This document shows, one piece after another, positions 30,306 to 40,770 of a stretch of DNA of 59,360 bases (position 1 is its first letter; each line of letters begins with the position of its first letter). The notes beneath the pieces are model-generated. The model saw nothing but the letters and a program-made list of their open reading frames with translations. It was not told where the DNA came from and searched no databases. Both the position numbers and the translations under genes were made by a program. This stretch comes from Kofleriaceae bacterium (GTDB lineage: Bacteria; Myxococcota_A; Polyangia; Haliangiales; Haliangiaceae). The stretch is from positions 1-59,360 of the forward strand of contig JAGPCO010000023.1 of assembly GCA_018058095.1 (NCBI GenBank), written 5' to 3'.

Positions 30306-31046
30306 ATGCGGGGGAGCTGGACCATCGTGCTGGTGCTGGCCGGGTGCAGCGGCGCGGCCGAGCGCCCGGCAGCGCGACCGCCACCGCCGCCGTCGCTCGA
30401 CGCGGCCGGGCCGGCCGCACCCACGCCCGACGCGCCCGCGCCATCACTCGCGACCACGGCGACACCGCCGCCGCCGCCCGGGTGGGTCGACGTCGCGGCG
30501 GTCGTGCCCGACGCGGTGCTCGACCTCCGCTACGCCGGGGTCCACAACCTGGCCGGCCGCGCGCTGTACCCGGTCGCGCGCTGCTGGCTGCGGGCCGAGG
30601 TCGCGCCGCGCCTGGTCGCCGCCGCCGCCCACCTGCGCCGGGCCGGTCGCCGCCTGCTGCTGTGGGACTGCTACCGACCGGCGTCGGTCCAGACCACCCT
30701 GTGGCAGCTCATCGGCGATCCACGCTACGTGGCGCGCCCGCGCTTCGACGCCGCCGGTCGCCCCATCAGCGGCTCCCGCCACAGCCGGGGCGCGGCCATC
30801 GACGTCGGCCTGGTCGGCGCCGACGGCGGCCTGGTCCCGCTGCCGACCGACCACGACGAGGTCGGCCCGCGCGCCCACCGGGCCGCGGCGGCGGCCGCGA
30901 CCACCCCAGCCGGCGCGGCGGCCGAGCTGCGGCTGCTCGACGAGGCGCTGACCGCCGCCGGATGGCGCGGGCTGCCGACCGAGTGGTGGCACTACGACGC
31001 CCCCGAGGCCGATCGGCTGCCGCTGGCCGACGTGCCGCTGCGATAA
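30306..31046 (+). CDS. VanX-type D-Ala-D-Ala dipeptidase lipoprotein
   Basis: 246 aa. Lipobox LAGC after a short hydrophobic stretch, a Pro/Ala-rich linker (~20-65), then the M15D fold: DLRYAGVHNLAGR, WDCYRPASVQ, the zinc motif SRHSRGAAIDVGL and the catalytic EWWHYD near the C-terminus. It hydrolyses D-alanyl-D-alanine. As a surface or periplasmic lipoprotein outside any van cluster it more likely recycles or scavenges peptidoglycan dipeptides than confers vancomycin resistance. ATG 30306 fits the -10 box; ATG 30294 is less likely. Confidence 0.9.
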   Translation: MRGSWTIVLVLAGCSGAAERPAARPPPPPSLDAAGPAAPTPDAPAPSLATTATPPPPPGWVDVAAVVPDAVLDLRYAGVHNLAGRALYPVARCWLRAEVAPRLVAAAAHLRRAGRRLLLWDCYRPASVQTTLWQLIGDPRYVARPRFDAAGRPISGSRHSRGAAIDVGLVGADGGLVPLPTDHDEVGPRAHRAAAAAATTPAGAAAELRLLDEALTAAGWRGLPTEWWHYDAPEADRLPLADVPLR

Positions 31047-31116
31047 CACGGCCCCAGCACGCGTGGTGCGACCAGTTGCCCCAGCACCGCCCAGCCTCGG
31101 GCATCATCGAAGCCAC

Positions 31117-32544
31117 GTGCCCGACCCCGCCCCGATCTACCCGGTGTCCGATTTCGGCCCGCTCATGAAGGGCATGGTCATCGGCGGCGTCGGCATCGTC
31201 CACGTCTTCCTGGCCCAGTTCGCCATCGGCGGCGGCCTGCTGATGACCTACTTCGAGCGCCTGGCCGCGCGGGCGCCGTCGCCGACGCTGCGCCGCACCG
31301 CCCGCCAGTTCCAGGACGGCTTCTTCAAGACCCTGGTCCTGATCAGCTTCGTGGCCGGGGCGCTGACCGGGGTGGCGATGTGGCTGACGACGATCCAGGT
31401 CGGCGCCCGCACCATCGGCATGATGATCGACGAGTTCCACTGGGTGTGGGCGGTCGAGTGGTGCTGCTTCGCGCTGGAGGTCGTGGCCGGCTACGCCTTC
31501 TTGCGCTGGGGTCAGACCCTGACCTCGTCGGCGCGCGCCACCCTGCTCGGGCTGTACGCGGCGGCGTCGTGGGGCAGCCTGTTCTTCATCAACGGCATCC
31601 TGTCGTGGCAGCTGACCCCGGGCGGCTGGGCCGACGGCGGCGGCCTGTGGGCCGGGTTCTTCAACCCGAGCTTCTGGCCGTCGCTGCTGTTCCGCACGGT
31701 GGTCGCCGCCACCCTGGCCGCGCTGGTGGCCAGCCTGCTCATCGACCGCCTCGAGCTACCGCGGCAGGAGCGGGCCGAGCTGCTCCACCACGCCGCTCGC
31801 CTGCTCGCGCCGATGGTGCTCATGCCGCTGGTGGCGCTGTGGTACCTCGCGGTCATCCCGGCCGACAGCCGATCGTGGCTGCTCGGCGGCAGCATCGCCA
31901 TGACCCTGTTCGTGGCCATCGCCGCCGGCGCGTCGGTGCTGATCGGCGCGTACGCCCTGCTCGGCGTGTTGTGGCGTCGGCGCTACGTGTCGGCGCCGAC
32001 CGCGGCCCTGCTGCTGGCGCTGGCCTTCGCCGCCACCGGCGCCGGCGAGATGGTGCGCGAGGGCGCGCGCAAGCCCTTCACGGTGCGAGGCGCGCTGTAC
32101 TCGACCTCGATGACGCCGGCCGAGGTCGCCGCGCGCCGGGTCCGCGGCGCGGTGTACGACGATCCGTACCCGGTCCGCGAGGGCGCGCGGTACCCGACCG
32201 AGCAGCTGCGCCACGGCGCCAGGGTGTTCCGGGCGCTGTGCGCGGTGTGCCACACCATGAGCGGCGCCAACGCGGTGACCCACCTGACCGCCAGCTGGAC
32301 CGTCGAGCAGCTGCGCATGAACCTGGCCATGCTGCAGCGGACCAAGCCGTTCATGCCGCCGTTCGCCGGCACCGCCGCCGACGTCGAGGCCACGGTCCAG
32401 CTGGTGCGCTGGCAGCTGGCCGGTCGACCGCGGGCCTGGCCCGAGGGTGCGGCCGCGGCCGACGCCGCCGTGCTGGCGCGGATCACGGCCTGGCTCGACG
32501 AGGCCGGCACCGGGCCCGGTGGGCCCGATCGGGCGGCGCCGTGA
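31117..32544 (+). CDS. bd-type oxidase subunit I-like protein with C-terminal heme c
   Basis: 475 aa from GTG 31117. The first ~325 residues form about nine membrane helices, with the CydA-like features GIVHVFLAQFAIGGGLLMTY (putative heme His), DEFHWVWAVEWCCFALEVVAGYAF (His plus the conserved Glu), and NGILSWQLTPGG. The quinol-binding Q-loop of classical CydA is not evident. The C-terminal ~110 residues contain a CxxCH heme c site (Cys375, Cys378, His379). This matches my recollection of OR-C-type bd-family enzymes, which are thought to accept electrons from cytochrome c rather than quinol. The next gene overlaps the stop by 1 nt (TGATG). Confidence 0.8.
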   Translation: MPDPAPIYPVSDFGPLMKGMVIGGVGIVHVFLAQFAIGGGLLMTYFERLAARAPSPTLRRTARQFQDGFFKTLVLISFVAGALTGVAMWLTTIQVGARTIGMMIDEFHWVWAVEWCCFALEVVAGYAFLRWGQTLTSSARATLLGLYAAASWGSLFFINGILSWQLTPGGWADGGGLWAGFFNPSFWPSLLFRTVVAATLAALVASLLIDRLELPRQERAELLHHAARLLAPMVLMPLVALWYLAVIPADSRSWLLGGSIAMTLFVAIAAGASVLIGAYALLGVLWRRRYVSAPTAALLLALAFAATGAGEMVREGARKPFTVRGALYSTSMTPAEVAARRVRGAVYDDPYPVREGARYPTEQLRHGARVFRALCAVCHTMSGANAVTHLTASWTVEQLRMNLAMLQRTKPFMPPFAGTAADVEATVQLVRWQLAGRPRAWPEGAAAADAAVLARITAWLDEAGTGPGGPDRAAP

Positions 32545-33545
32545 TGCCGTGGCCGCTCGACGGCACCGGCGGGGCCTACCTGCCGCTGTACCTGGTCACG
32601 CTCCTCCTGCACGCGGTCCTGGTCGGATACGTCGTCGCCGGCACCGCGGTCACCCTGCACGGCGCCGCCCGCGGTCGGTCCAGTCCGCTGACGGCGGCGG
32701 CGCGCGACGGCCTGCCGCTGGCGCTGGGGCTGGCCATCACCGCCGGCGTGGCGCCGTTGCTGTTCGTCCAGCTCCTGTACCAGCACCGCTTCTACACCGC
32801 CAACCTGCTCGTCGGCCCGCGCCACCTGGCGATCGTGCCGGCGCTGATCGTCGGCTTCTACGCGCTGTACCTCGGCAAGGCGGACTGGCCGGGGCGGCGC
32901 CTGCGCACCAGCGCGCTGGCGCTCGCCCTCCTCGCGTTCGCCTTCGTCGCCTGGTCGTGGACCGACGTACACCTCCTCATGCAGCGGGACCCGGCCTGGG
33001 CCGAGCTGTACCAGCGCGCGTCGTGGTGGTCGGGCGACGAGCGCGTGTGGGTGCGCTGGGCCGGATGGCTGGCGGCGACGGTCCCGTCGTTCGCGGCGGT
33101 GGTCAGCTGGCAGCTCGACGACAGCCCGGCCCACGCCGCGGCGCGCCGCCGACTCGGCCTGGCCGCGGCGGTCGCCGCCGGCGTGGCGCTGGTGCTGGCC
33201 TGGCGCGTGTACGTCGGGCAGACCGACCTGGCCGCGGCCGGGATCGAGCGAGCCCGGCCGTATCTCGTCGTCCTGGTCGGCGCGAGCGCGGTCGAGATCG
33301 CGGCCTGGCTGTGGTGCGCGGCCCGGCCCGACCAGCGCGCGGCCCACACCCTGGCCACCGCGGCCACCGTGGCCGCCCTCGCCGGCGGGGTGGTCGTGCG
33401 CGAGGCGGCCCGCCTGCACCAGCTCGAGCCGACCCGGGCCGCGGTGACCGACGCCGGCGGCGCCTGGGCCTTCGTGGTCGCCGCCGTGGTGCTGGTGCTG
33501 GCGCTGTGGCACATCAGCCGCGTGATCCGCAACGGCCGAGCCTGA
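32544..33545 (+). CDS. Polytopic partner subunit of the bd-type oxidase
   Basis: 333 aa, ATG within TGATG at the previous stop, so translationally coupled. About eight hydrophobic helices (LPLYLVTLLLHAVLVGYVVA, GLPLALGLAITAGVAPLLFV, and so on), with conserved-looking YQHRFYTANLL and VGPRHLAIVPALIVGFYALY segments that could carry heme ligands. It does not resemble standard CydB closely. It is likely the second membrane subunit of the oxidase. Confidence 0.7.
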   Translation: MPWPLDGTGGAYLPLYLVTLLLHAVLVGYVVAGTAVTLHGAARGRSSPLTAAARDGLPLALGLAITAGVAPLLFVQLLYQHRFYTANLLVGPRHLAIVPALIVGFYALYLGKADWPGRRLRTSALALALLAFAFVAWSWTDVHLLMQRDPAWAELYQRASWWSGDERVWVRWAGWLAATVPSFAAVVSWQLDDSPAHAAARRRLGLAAAVAAGVALVLAWRVYVGQTDLAAAGIERARPYLVVLVGASAVEIAAWLWCAARPDQRAAHTLATAATVAALAGGVVVREAARLHQLEPTRAAVTDAGGAWAFVVAAVVLVLALWHISRVIRNGRA

Positions 33546-33578
33546 CCCCGCCGGTCAGGCGGCGCCGGCCCGCGCCGG

Positions 33579-35099
33579 TCAGCCCGCGCCGCAGGTCTGA
33601 CGCAGCGCCGCCAGCAAGGCGTCGCCACTGGCCGGGCGGCGGATGGTCGCGGTGATCATGGGATCCGGGTCGGCGACCGGGCCACCATCGTCGCTGACGA
33701 ACACGACCGGCAGCCCGGGCCGCTGGGCCCGGACCGCGTGGGCCAGGGCCGGCCCGTCCACCAGCGGCAGGGTCACGTGGGTCACGACCGCGTCGTACGA
33801 GTCGGGGGCGGCGGCGAACCGCGCGCACGCCTCGCCGCCGTCGGCGCAGGCGACGACGTGGTGGCCACGGGCCGCCAGCTGGTCGAGCAGCTCACCGCGC
33901 AGGCGCGGGTCGGCCTCGGCCACCAGCAGGCGCAGGCGGCGCTGATCGCCGGTGCCGCTCGCGGCCAGGCGGCCGTGGTACGGCGGCAGGTACACGATGA
34001 AGCGGGTCTGGCCAGGCCGGCTCATGACCCGGATGTGCCCACCCAGCTGCAGCACGCTGGCGTGGACGGTGGCCAGGCCCAGCCCCGAGCCGCGGTCCTT
34101 GGTGGTGTAGAACTCGTCGAACAGGCGCGACACCACCTCGGGCGGGATGCCGACGCCGTCGTCCTCGACCTCGAGCATCCACCACGGCCCCGGCGGATCG
34201 CCGCCGCCCGGTGGGCGCGGGCTGTCGGCCAGGGCCGCGCAGCGTACGGTGATGGTGCCGCCGGCGGCGGTGGCCTCGGCCGCGTTCATGACCAGGTTGG
34301 TCAGGACCTGGACCAGCAGCGAGGGGTCGGCCAGCACGCGCGGCGCGACCAGCTCGGGCGCGATGGCCATGACCAGGCGTCGCCCGTCGCCGACCATCCC
34401 GGCCAGCAGCCCGTGCAGGTCGCCCAGCAGCGTGCGCAGATCGACCGCCGCCACCGACGGTGGTTGCCGCCGGCTCACGCTGAGGAGGCGCTGGGTCAGC
34501 TCACCGGCGCGCCGGGCGGCGCTGACGATCTGACCGGCCGCCTCGCGCGCGCCCTCACCGCTGCGCTTGCCGCTCTCGATCGCCTCGGCGAAGCTCATGA
34601 TGACGGTCAGGAGGTTGTTGAAGTCGTGGGCGACGCCGCCGGCGACCCGCCCGAGCGCGGACACGCGCTGGGCCCGGGCCAGCCGGTCCTCCAGCCGGTA
34701 GCGCTCGGTCACGTCGATGACGATCGAGAACAGCAGGTCGCGCTCGCGCCAGCGCACCGGCCCGGAGTGGACCTCGACGTCGCGCACCTCGCCGCTGGCG
34801 AGACGATGGCGGAACCGGAAGTACGACCGCTGCTGCGCCTGCGCCGCCGCCAGCTCGGCCCGGATCCGCTCCTCGGGCAGGACGTTGATCGTCCCGACCC
34901 GCATGCCGACCAGCTCGGCCTTGGAGTAACCGTAGAAGCGCGCCGCCGCCCCGTTGGCGTCGACGATGACCCCGCTGCTGGGGTCGATCAGGAGCTTGAC
35001 CGCGGAGTTGGCCTCGAACACCGCCGCGTAGAACTCGCCGACCTCGCCGATCTCATCGACCGATCCGGGCTCATCGCCGGTGCGCGTGCCGGGGTCCAC
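33579..35099 (-). CDS. Soluble hybrid sensor kinase with degenerate receiver
   Basis: 506 aa from GTG 35099 (TAGGAT 5 nt upstream). PAS domain (~20-140), HisKA with phosphoacceptor His in GGVAHDFNNLLTVIMSF, and an HATPase domain with NLVMNAAEAT and DRGSGLGL; all look functional. The C-terminal receiver is degraded: the acidic pair is reduced (LLVAEADP), the acceptor position reads VVTHVTLPLVDG so Asp is His441, and the Lys position is Arg (IRRPAS). It therefore probably cannot accept phosphate and may gate the kinase instead. No membrane segment. Divergent from oxyR across 93 bp, hinting at a redox link through the PAS domain. Confidence 0.88.
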   Translation of the reverse strand: MDPGTRTGDEPGSVDEIGEVGEFYAAVFEANSAVKLLIDPSSGVIVDANGAAARFYGYSKAELVGMRVGTINVLPEERIRAELAAAQAQQRSYFRFRHRLASGEVRDVEVHSGPVRWRERDLLFSIVIDVTERYRLEDRLARAQRVSALGRVAGGVAHDFNNLLTVIMSFAEAIESGKRSGEGAREAAGQIVSAARRAGELTQRLLSVSRRQPPSVAAVDLRTLLGDLHGLLAGMVGDGRRLVMAIAPELVAPRVLADPSLLVQVLTNLVMNAAEATAAGGTITVRCAALADSPRPPGGGDPPGPWWMLEVEDDGVGIPPEVVSRLFDEFYTTKDRGSGLGLATVHASVLQLGGHIRVMSRPGQTRFIVYLPPYHGRLAASGTGDQRRLRLLVAEADPRLRGELLDQLAARGHHVVACADGGEACARFAAAPDSYDAVVTHVTLPLVDGPALAHAVRAQRPGLPVVFVSDDGGPVADPDPMITATIRRPASGDALLAALRQTCGAG

Positions 35100-35104
35100 G
35101 CGCC

Positions 35105-35110
35105 ATCCTA
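35105..35110 (-). promoter_or_regulatory. -10 box TAGGAT for hybrid kinase
   Basis: Minus-strand TAGGAT, 5 nt before GTG 35099, in the divergent region shared with oxyR (its own -10 lies at 35182-35187). Confidence 0.45.
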
Positions 35111-35181
35111 CTCCAGAACCGCGAGCGCCGATCGGGCCCCGGCTGCTGATAGCCAGCGAGCCGCAGCCGTCGCGGACGTGA

Positions 35182-35187
35182 TAGCCT
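35182..35187 (+). promoter_or_regulatory. -10 box TAGCCT for oxyR
   Basis: TAGCCT, 5 nt, GTG 35193. OxyR regulators usually bind upstream of their own promoter, so the 93-bp divergent gap could hold an OxyR site serving both genes; none was identified by eye. Confidence 0.4.
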
Positions 35188-35192
35188 GGGCC

Positions 35193-36113
35193 GTGTCCCG
35201 GATCGGCGCCCGCCTGACCGTCCGCCAGCTCGAGTACGTGGTGGCGGTGACCGACCACCGCAGCTTCCGGCGCGCCGCCGCCGCCATCGGCGTGAGCCAG
35301 CCGGCCCTCTCGGTCCAGATCCAGCAGGTCGAGCGCGAGCTCGGGGTGCAGCTGTTCGAGCGCGACCGGCGCAGCGTGCTGGTCACCGCGGCCGGGGCCG
35401 AGGTGGCGGCGGCGGCGCGGCAGGCGCTGGCGGCGGTCGACGGCGTCCACGACGCGGCGCGCGGGCGTGGCGAGCCCCTGGTCGGGTCCCTCCACGTCGG
35501 GGTCATCCCGACCATCGCGCCCTACCTGCTGCCGGCGGTGTTGCCGGCGGTCCGCCGCCGCTTCCCGCGCCTCGAGCTGGTGCTGCGCGAGGACCAGACC
35601 GCGCGTATCCTGGCCCAGCTCCACGGCGGCCAGCTCGACCTGTGCCTGCTCGCGCTGCCGGTGCCGGGTGACGTCACCACGATGGCGCTGGCGCACGAGC
35701 CGTTCCTGCTGGCGGTCCCGCCGTCGTCGCCGCTGGCCCGACGCAAGCGGGTCGGGCACGAGGTGCTGGCCGGCGAGCGGGTGTTGCTGCTCGAGGATGG
35801 GCACTGCCTGCGCGACCAGGCGCTCGCGGTGTGCCAGCAGGCCCACGCCAGCGAGCGCGTCGAGGTCCAGGCCACCAGCCTGCCGACGCTGATCCAGATG
35901 GTGGCGGGCGGCCTGGGCGTCACGCTGCTGCCGGCCAGCGCCGCCGCGATCCTGGCCCGGGGCCGGCCCAAGCCGGTCGCCCTGGTCCCGTTCGATCCAC
36001 CACCGCCTGGACGGACCCTGGGCCTGGCCTGGCGGACCTCGTCGGCCCGCCTGCGCGAGTTCCGCCTGCTCGGCGAGCTGCTGGCTGGCGAGGTCGAGCG
36101 CGTGTTGCCGTGA
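35193..36113 (+). CDS. oxyR: OxyR, LysR-family peroxide sensor
   Basis: 306 aa, the same length as classical OxyR. The N-terminal winged HTH reads LTVRQLEYVVAVTDHRSFRR then AAAAIGVSQPALSVQIQQVE. The regulatory domain has the OxyR signature LLLEDGHCLRDQAL: Cys205 and Cys214 are nine residues apart, the spacing of the redox pair (Cys199/Cys208 in E. coli). It should form an intramolecular disulfide on peroxide exposure and activate antioxidant genes. GTG 35193 was chosen because of the -10 box; GTG 35178 is in frame upstream. The stop overlaps the amidase start (GTGA). Confidence 0.9.
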   Translation: MSRIGARLTVRQLEYVVAVTDHRSFRRAAAAIGVSQPALSVQIQQVERELGVQLFERDRRSVLVTAAGAEVAAAARQALAAVDGVHDAARGRGEPLVGSLHVGVIPTIAPYLLPAVLPAVRRRFPRLELVLREDQTARILAQLHGGQLDLCLLALPVPGDVTTMALAHEPFLLAVPPSSPLARRKRVGHEVLAGERVLLLEDGHCLRDQALAVCQQAHASERVEVQATSLPTLIQMVAGGLGVTLLPASAAAILARGRPKPVALVPFDPPPPGRTLGLAWRTSSARLREFRLLGELLAGEVERVLP

Positions 36114-36934
36114 CCACGTCTCCCGGCGTCAGGACCTGGCTCGGGCTGGTGCTGGTGACCGCGCTGGTGTCCGGCCTGCCGGCATGTGGTCAGGCGACCG
36201 CGCCGAGCCGGCCGTCCCGCGACGACGGCGCGGCGGGCACGCCCGCCGACGCGGCCAGGCCCGCCGACGCGGGCGCGCCCGCTGACGCCACGACCTCGAC
36301 CGAGCTCGCCCTGGTCGACGCCGCGCTCGATCCGGTCGGCCAGCTCGCCCGCGACTGGCCCCTGACCTGGACCACGCGCCGACAGGCGCTGATGTTGGCC
36401 TACCGCCGCACCCACTCCGACCCGGCCGCGACCGACCTGCGCATCGAGCCGCGCATGATCGTGCTGCACTACACCGCCGGCGGCTCGGCCGCGGCGACCA
36501 AGCGCTACTTCGACCGCGACGAGCTCGAGCAGGCGCGCGCGACCCTGCGGGGGGGCGGCGCCGCCAACGTGTCGGCGCACTTCCTGGTCGATCGCGACGG
36601 GACGATCTTCCGCCTGCTGCCCGAGACGACGATGGCCCGGCACTGCATCGGCCTCAACCACGTCGCGATCGGGGTCGAGAACGTGGGCGACGACCGCCGC
36701 TGGCCGCTGACCGCGGCCCAGGTGCAGGCCAACGCGCGGCTGGTGCGGGCCCTGACCGCCCGCTTCCCCATCACCCACCTCATCGGTCACCACGAGGCGC
36801 GTGGCTTCGAGGGCAGCCCGTGGTTCGTCGAGCGGGTCCGCGGCTACCGCAACCGCAAGCCCGACCCGGGGGCCGTGTTCATGGCCAAGGTCCGGGCCGA
36901 GGTGGTGGACCTGGGCCTGCGCGCCACGCCGTGA
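36110..36934 (+). CDS. N-acetylmuramoyl-L-alanine amidase lipoprotein
   Basis: 274 aa, GTG overlapping the oxyR stop by 4 nt. Signal peptide with lipobox LPAC, an Ala/Asp-rich linker, then an Amidase_2 domain: MIVLHYTAGGSAAATKRYF (zinc His), VSAHFLVDRDGTIFRLLPE, ARHCIGLNHVAIGVEN and the C-terminal LIGHHEARGF. It cleaves the N-acetylmuramoyl-L-alanine bond in peptidoglycan and is an outer- or inner-leaflet lipoprotein. Coupling to oxyR suggests remodelling or repair of the wall under oxidative stress; that is inference. Confidence 0.88.
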   Translation: MTTSPGVRTWLGLVLVTALVSGLPACGQATAPSRPSRDDGAAGTPADAARPADAGAPADATTSTELALVDAALDPVGQLARDWPLTWTTRRQALMLAYRRTHSDPAATDLRIEPRMIVLHYTAGGSAAATKRYFDRDELEQARATLRGGGAANVSAHFLVDRDGTIFRLLPETTMARHCIGLNHVAIGVENVGDDRRWPLTAAQVQANARLVRALTARFPITHLIGHHEARGFEGSPWFVERVRGYRNRKPDPGAVFMAKVRAEVVDLGLRATP

Positions 36935-36937
36935 CGA

Positions 36938-40162
<3,225 letters not shown>

Positions 40163-40170
40163 GCACCGAA

Positions 40171-40176
40171 ATTGTA
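40171..40176 (-). promoter_or_regulatory. -10 box TACAAT, PilZ/PEGA gene
   Basis: Minus-strand TACAAT, 8 nt before GTG 40162; the closest to consensus TATAAT in the window. Confidence 0.55.
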
Positions 40177-40352
40177 TCCCAGATCGGATCTCGGGGCCCG
40201 GATCCCACAAGCGGCATCCGGTGGGGCCACCCCACAGGGCCCGGTCCGGCTGGCCCCGGCCTGATCATGGATCACCAGTCGACGTCCATCGCGGCCTCCC
40301 CGACGTCGACGTGATCGTGATCGAAGGCGACCAGGAAGATGTGCCGAAACGC

Positions 40353-40381
40353 GACAAGGGGCGCACGCGGCGCCCCTTGTC
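40353..40381 (-). terminator. Strong hairpin terminator downstream of histone gene
   Basis: A 12-bp perfect stem (GACAAGGGGCGC / GCGCCCCTTGTC, 5-nt loop) 37 bp past the histone stop. On the minus strand it is followed by GCGTTTCGG, a weak U tract. Well placed to end the histone transcript. The rest of 40177-40417 shows no gene. Confidence 0.7.
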
Positions 40382-40417
40382 TCCACCGCCGTCCGCGAGG
40401 GACGCGGCGGGTTCGCG

Positions 40418-40651
40418 CTAGCCGACGATGAAGTCGTGCTTGCGAACGGTCTTGCGACCGTTCTCGCTGGCGCGACGGGTCGCCTGCGCGACCAGCCAGC
40501 CGACGTACGAGTTCAGGCCGTCGAGCGCATCACCCGCGGTGTTGCAGCCAGCGTCCTTGATCATCGCGCGCACCTTCGAGCCGACCAGCAGCATCTCGGT
40601 GTTCATCGCCTTGGCCGGAGCCTTCTTCGCGGTCTTCGTAGCCTTCGCCAT
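40418..40651 (-). CDS. Bacterial histone-fold protein with Lys-rich tail
   Basis: 77 aa, ATG with a GAGGAG site 7-8 nt upstream. After a basic tail (MAKATKTAKKAPAKAMNTE), ~58 residues fit a histone fold: a short helix (VGSKVRAMIKDAG), a long central helix (GDALDGLNSYVGWLVAQATR then RASENG) and a last loop and helix opening with GRKTVRKHDF. The GRKTV...D ending is characteristic of archaeal and bacterial histones, including the Bdellovibrio type. A single histone fold forms dimers; the Lys-rich tail adds DNA or acidic contacts. The strong Shine-Dalgarno and the downstream terminator point to high expression from a monocistronic mRNA. A nucleoid role is inferred; it could also be a regulator. 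Confidence 0.75.
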   Translation of the reverse strand: MAKATKTAKKAPAKAMNTEMLLVGSKVRAMIKDAGCNTAGDALDGLNSYVGWLVAQATRRASENGRKTVRKHDFIVG

Positions 40652-40711
40652 TTTGATCTCTCCTCGTGAGTGGCCTCGTGTTTTGCACAGGGCCGTGGCG
40701 GGAGAAAGCGC

Positions 40712-40735
40712 TCCGGGGCGTTTTTTTGCCCCGCA
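40712..40735. terminator. Weak hairpin with T/A run
   Basis: CGGGGC and GCCCCG flank a run of seven T (plus strand) or A (minus). The stem is only 6 bp. It could terminate the propeller-gene transcript from the minus strand, but the run is in the loop, so it is a weak call. Confidence 0.3.
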
Positions 40736-40770
40736 GGGCCAGTTTCTGGCCGATCGGCGAGATCGCGCCG

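Noticed and set aside
30306..31046. Vancomycin resistance gene
   Set aside because: VanX-like motif is present but there are no vanHA genes nearby and the protein is a lipoprotein, so a wall-recycling role is likelier.
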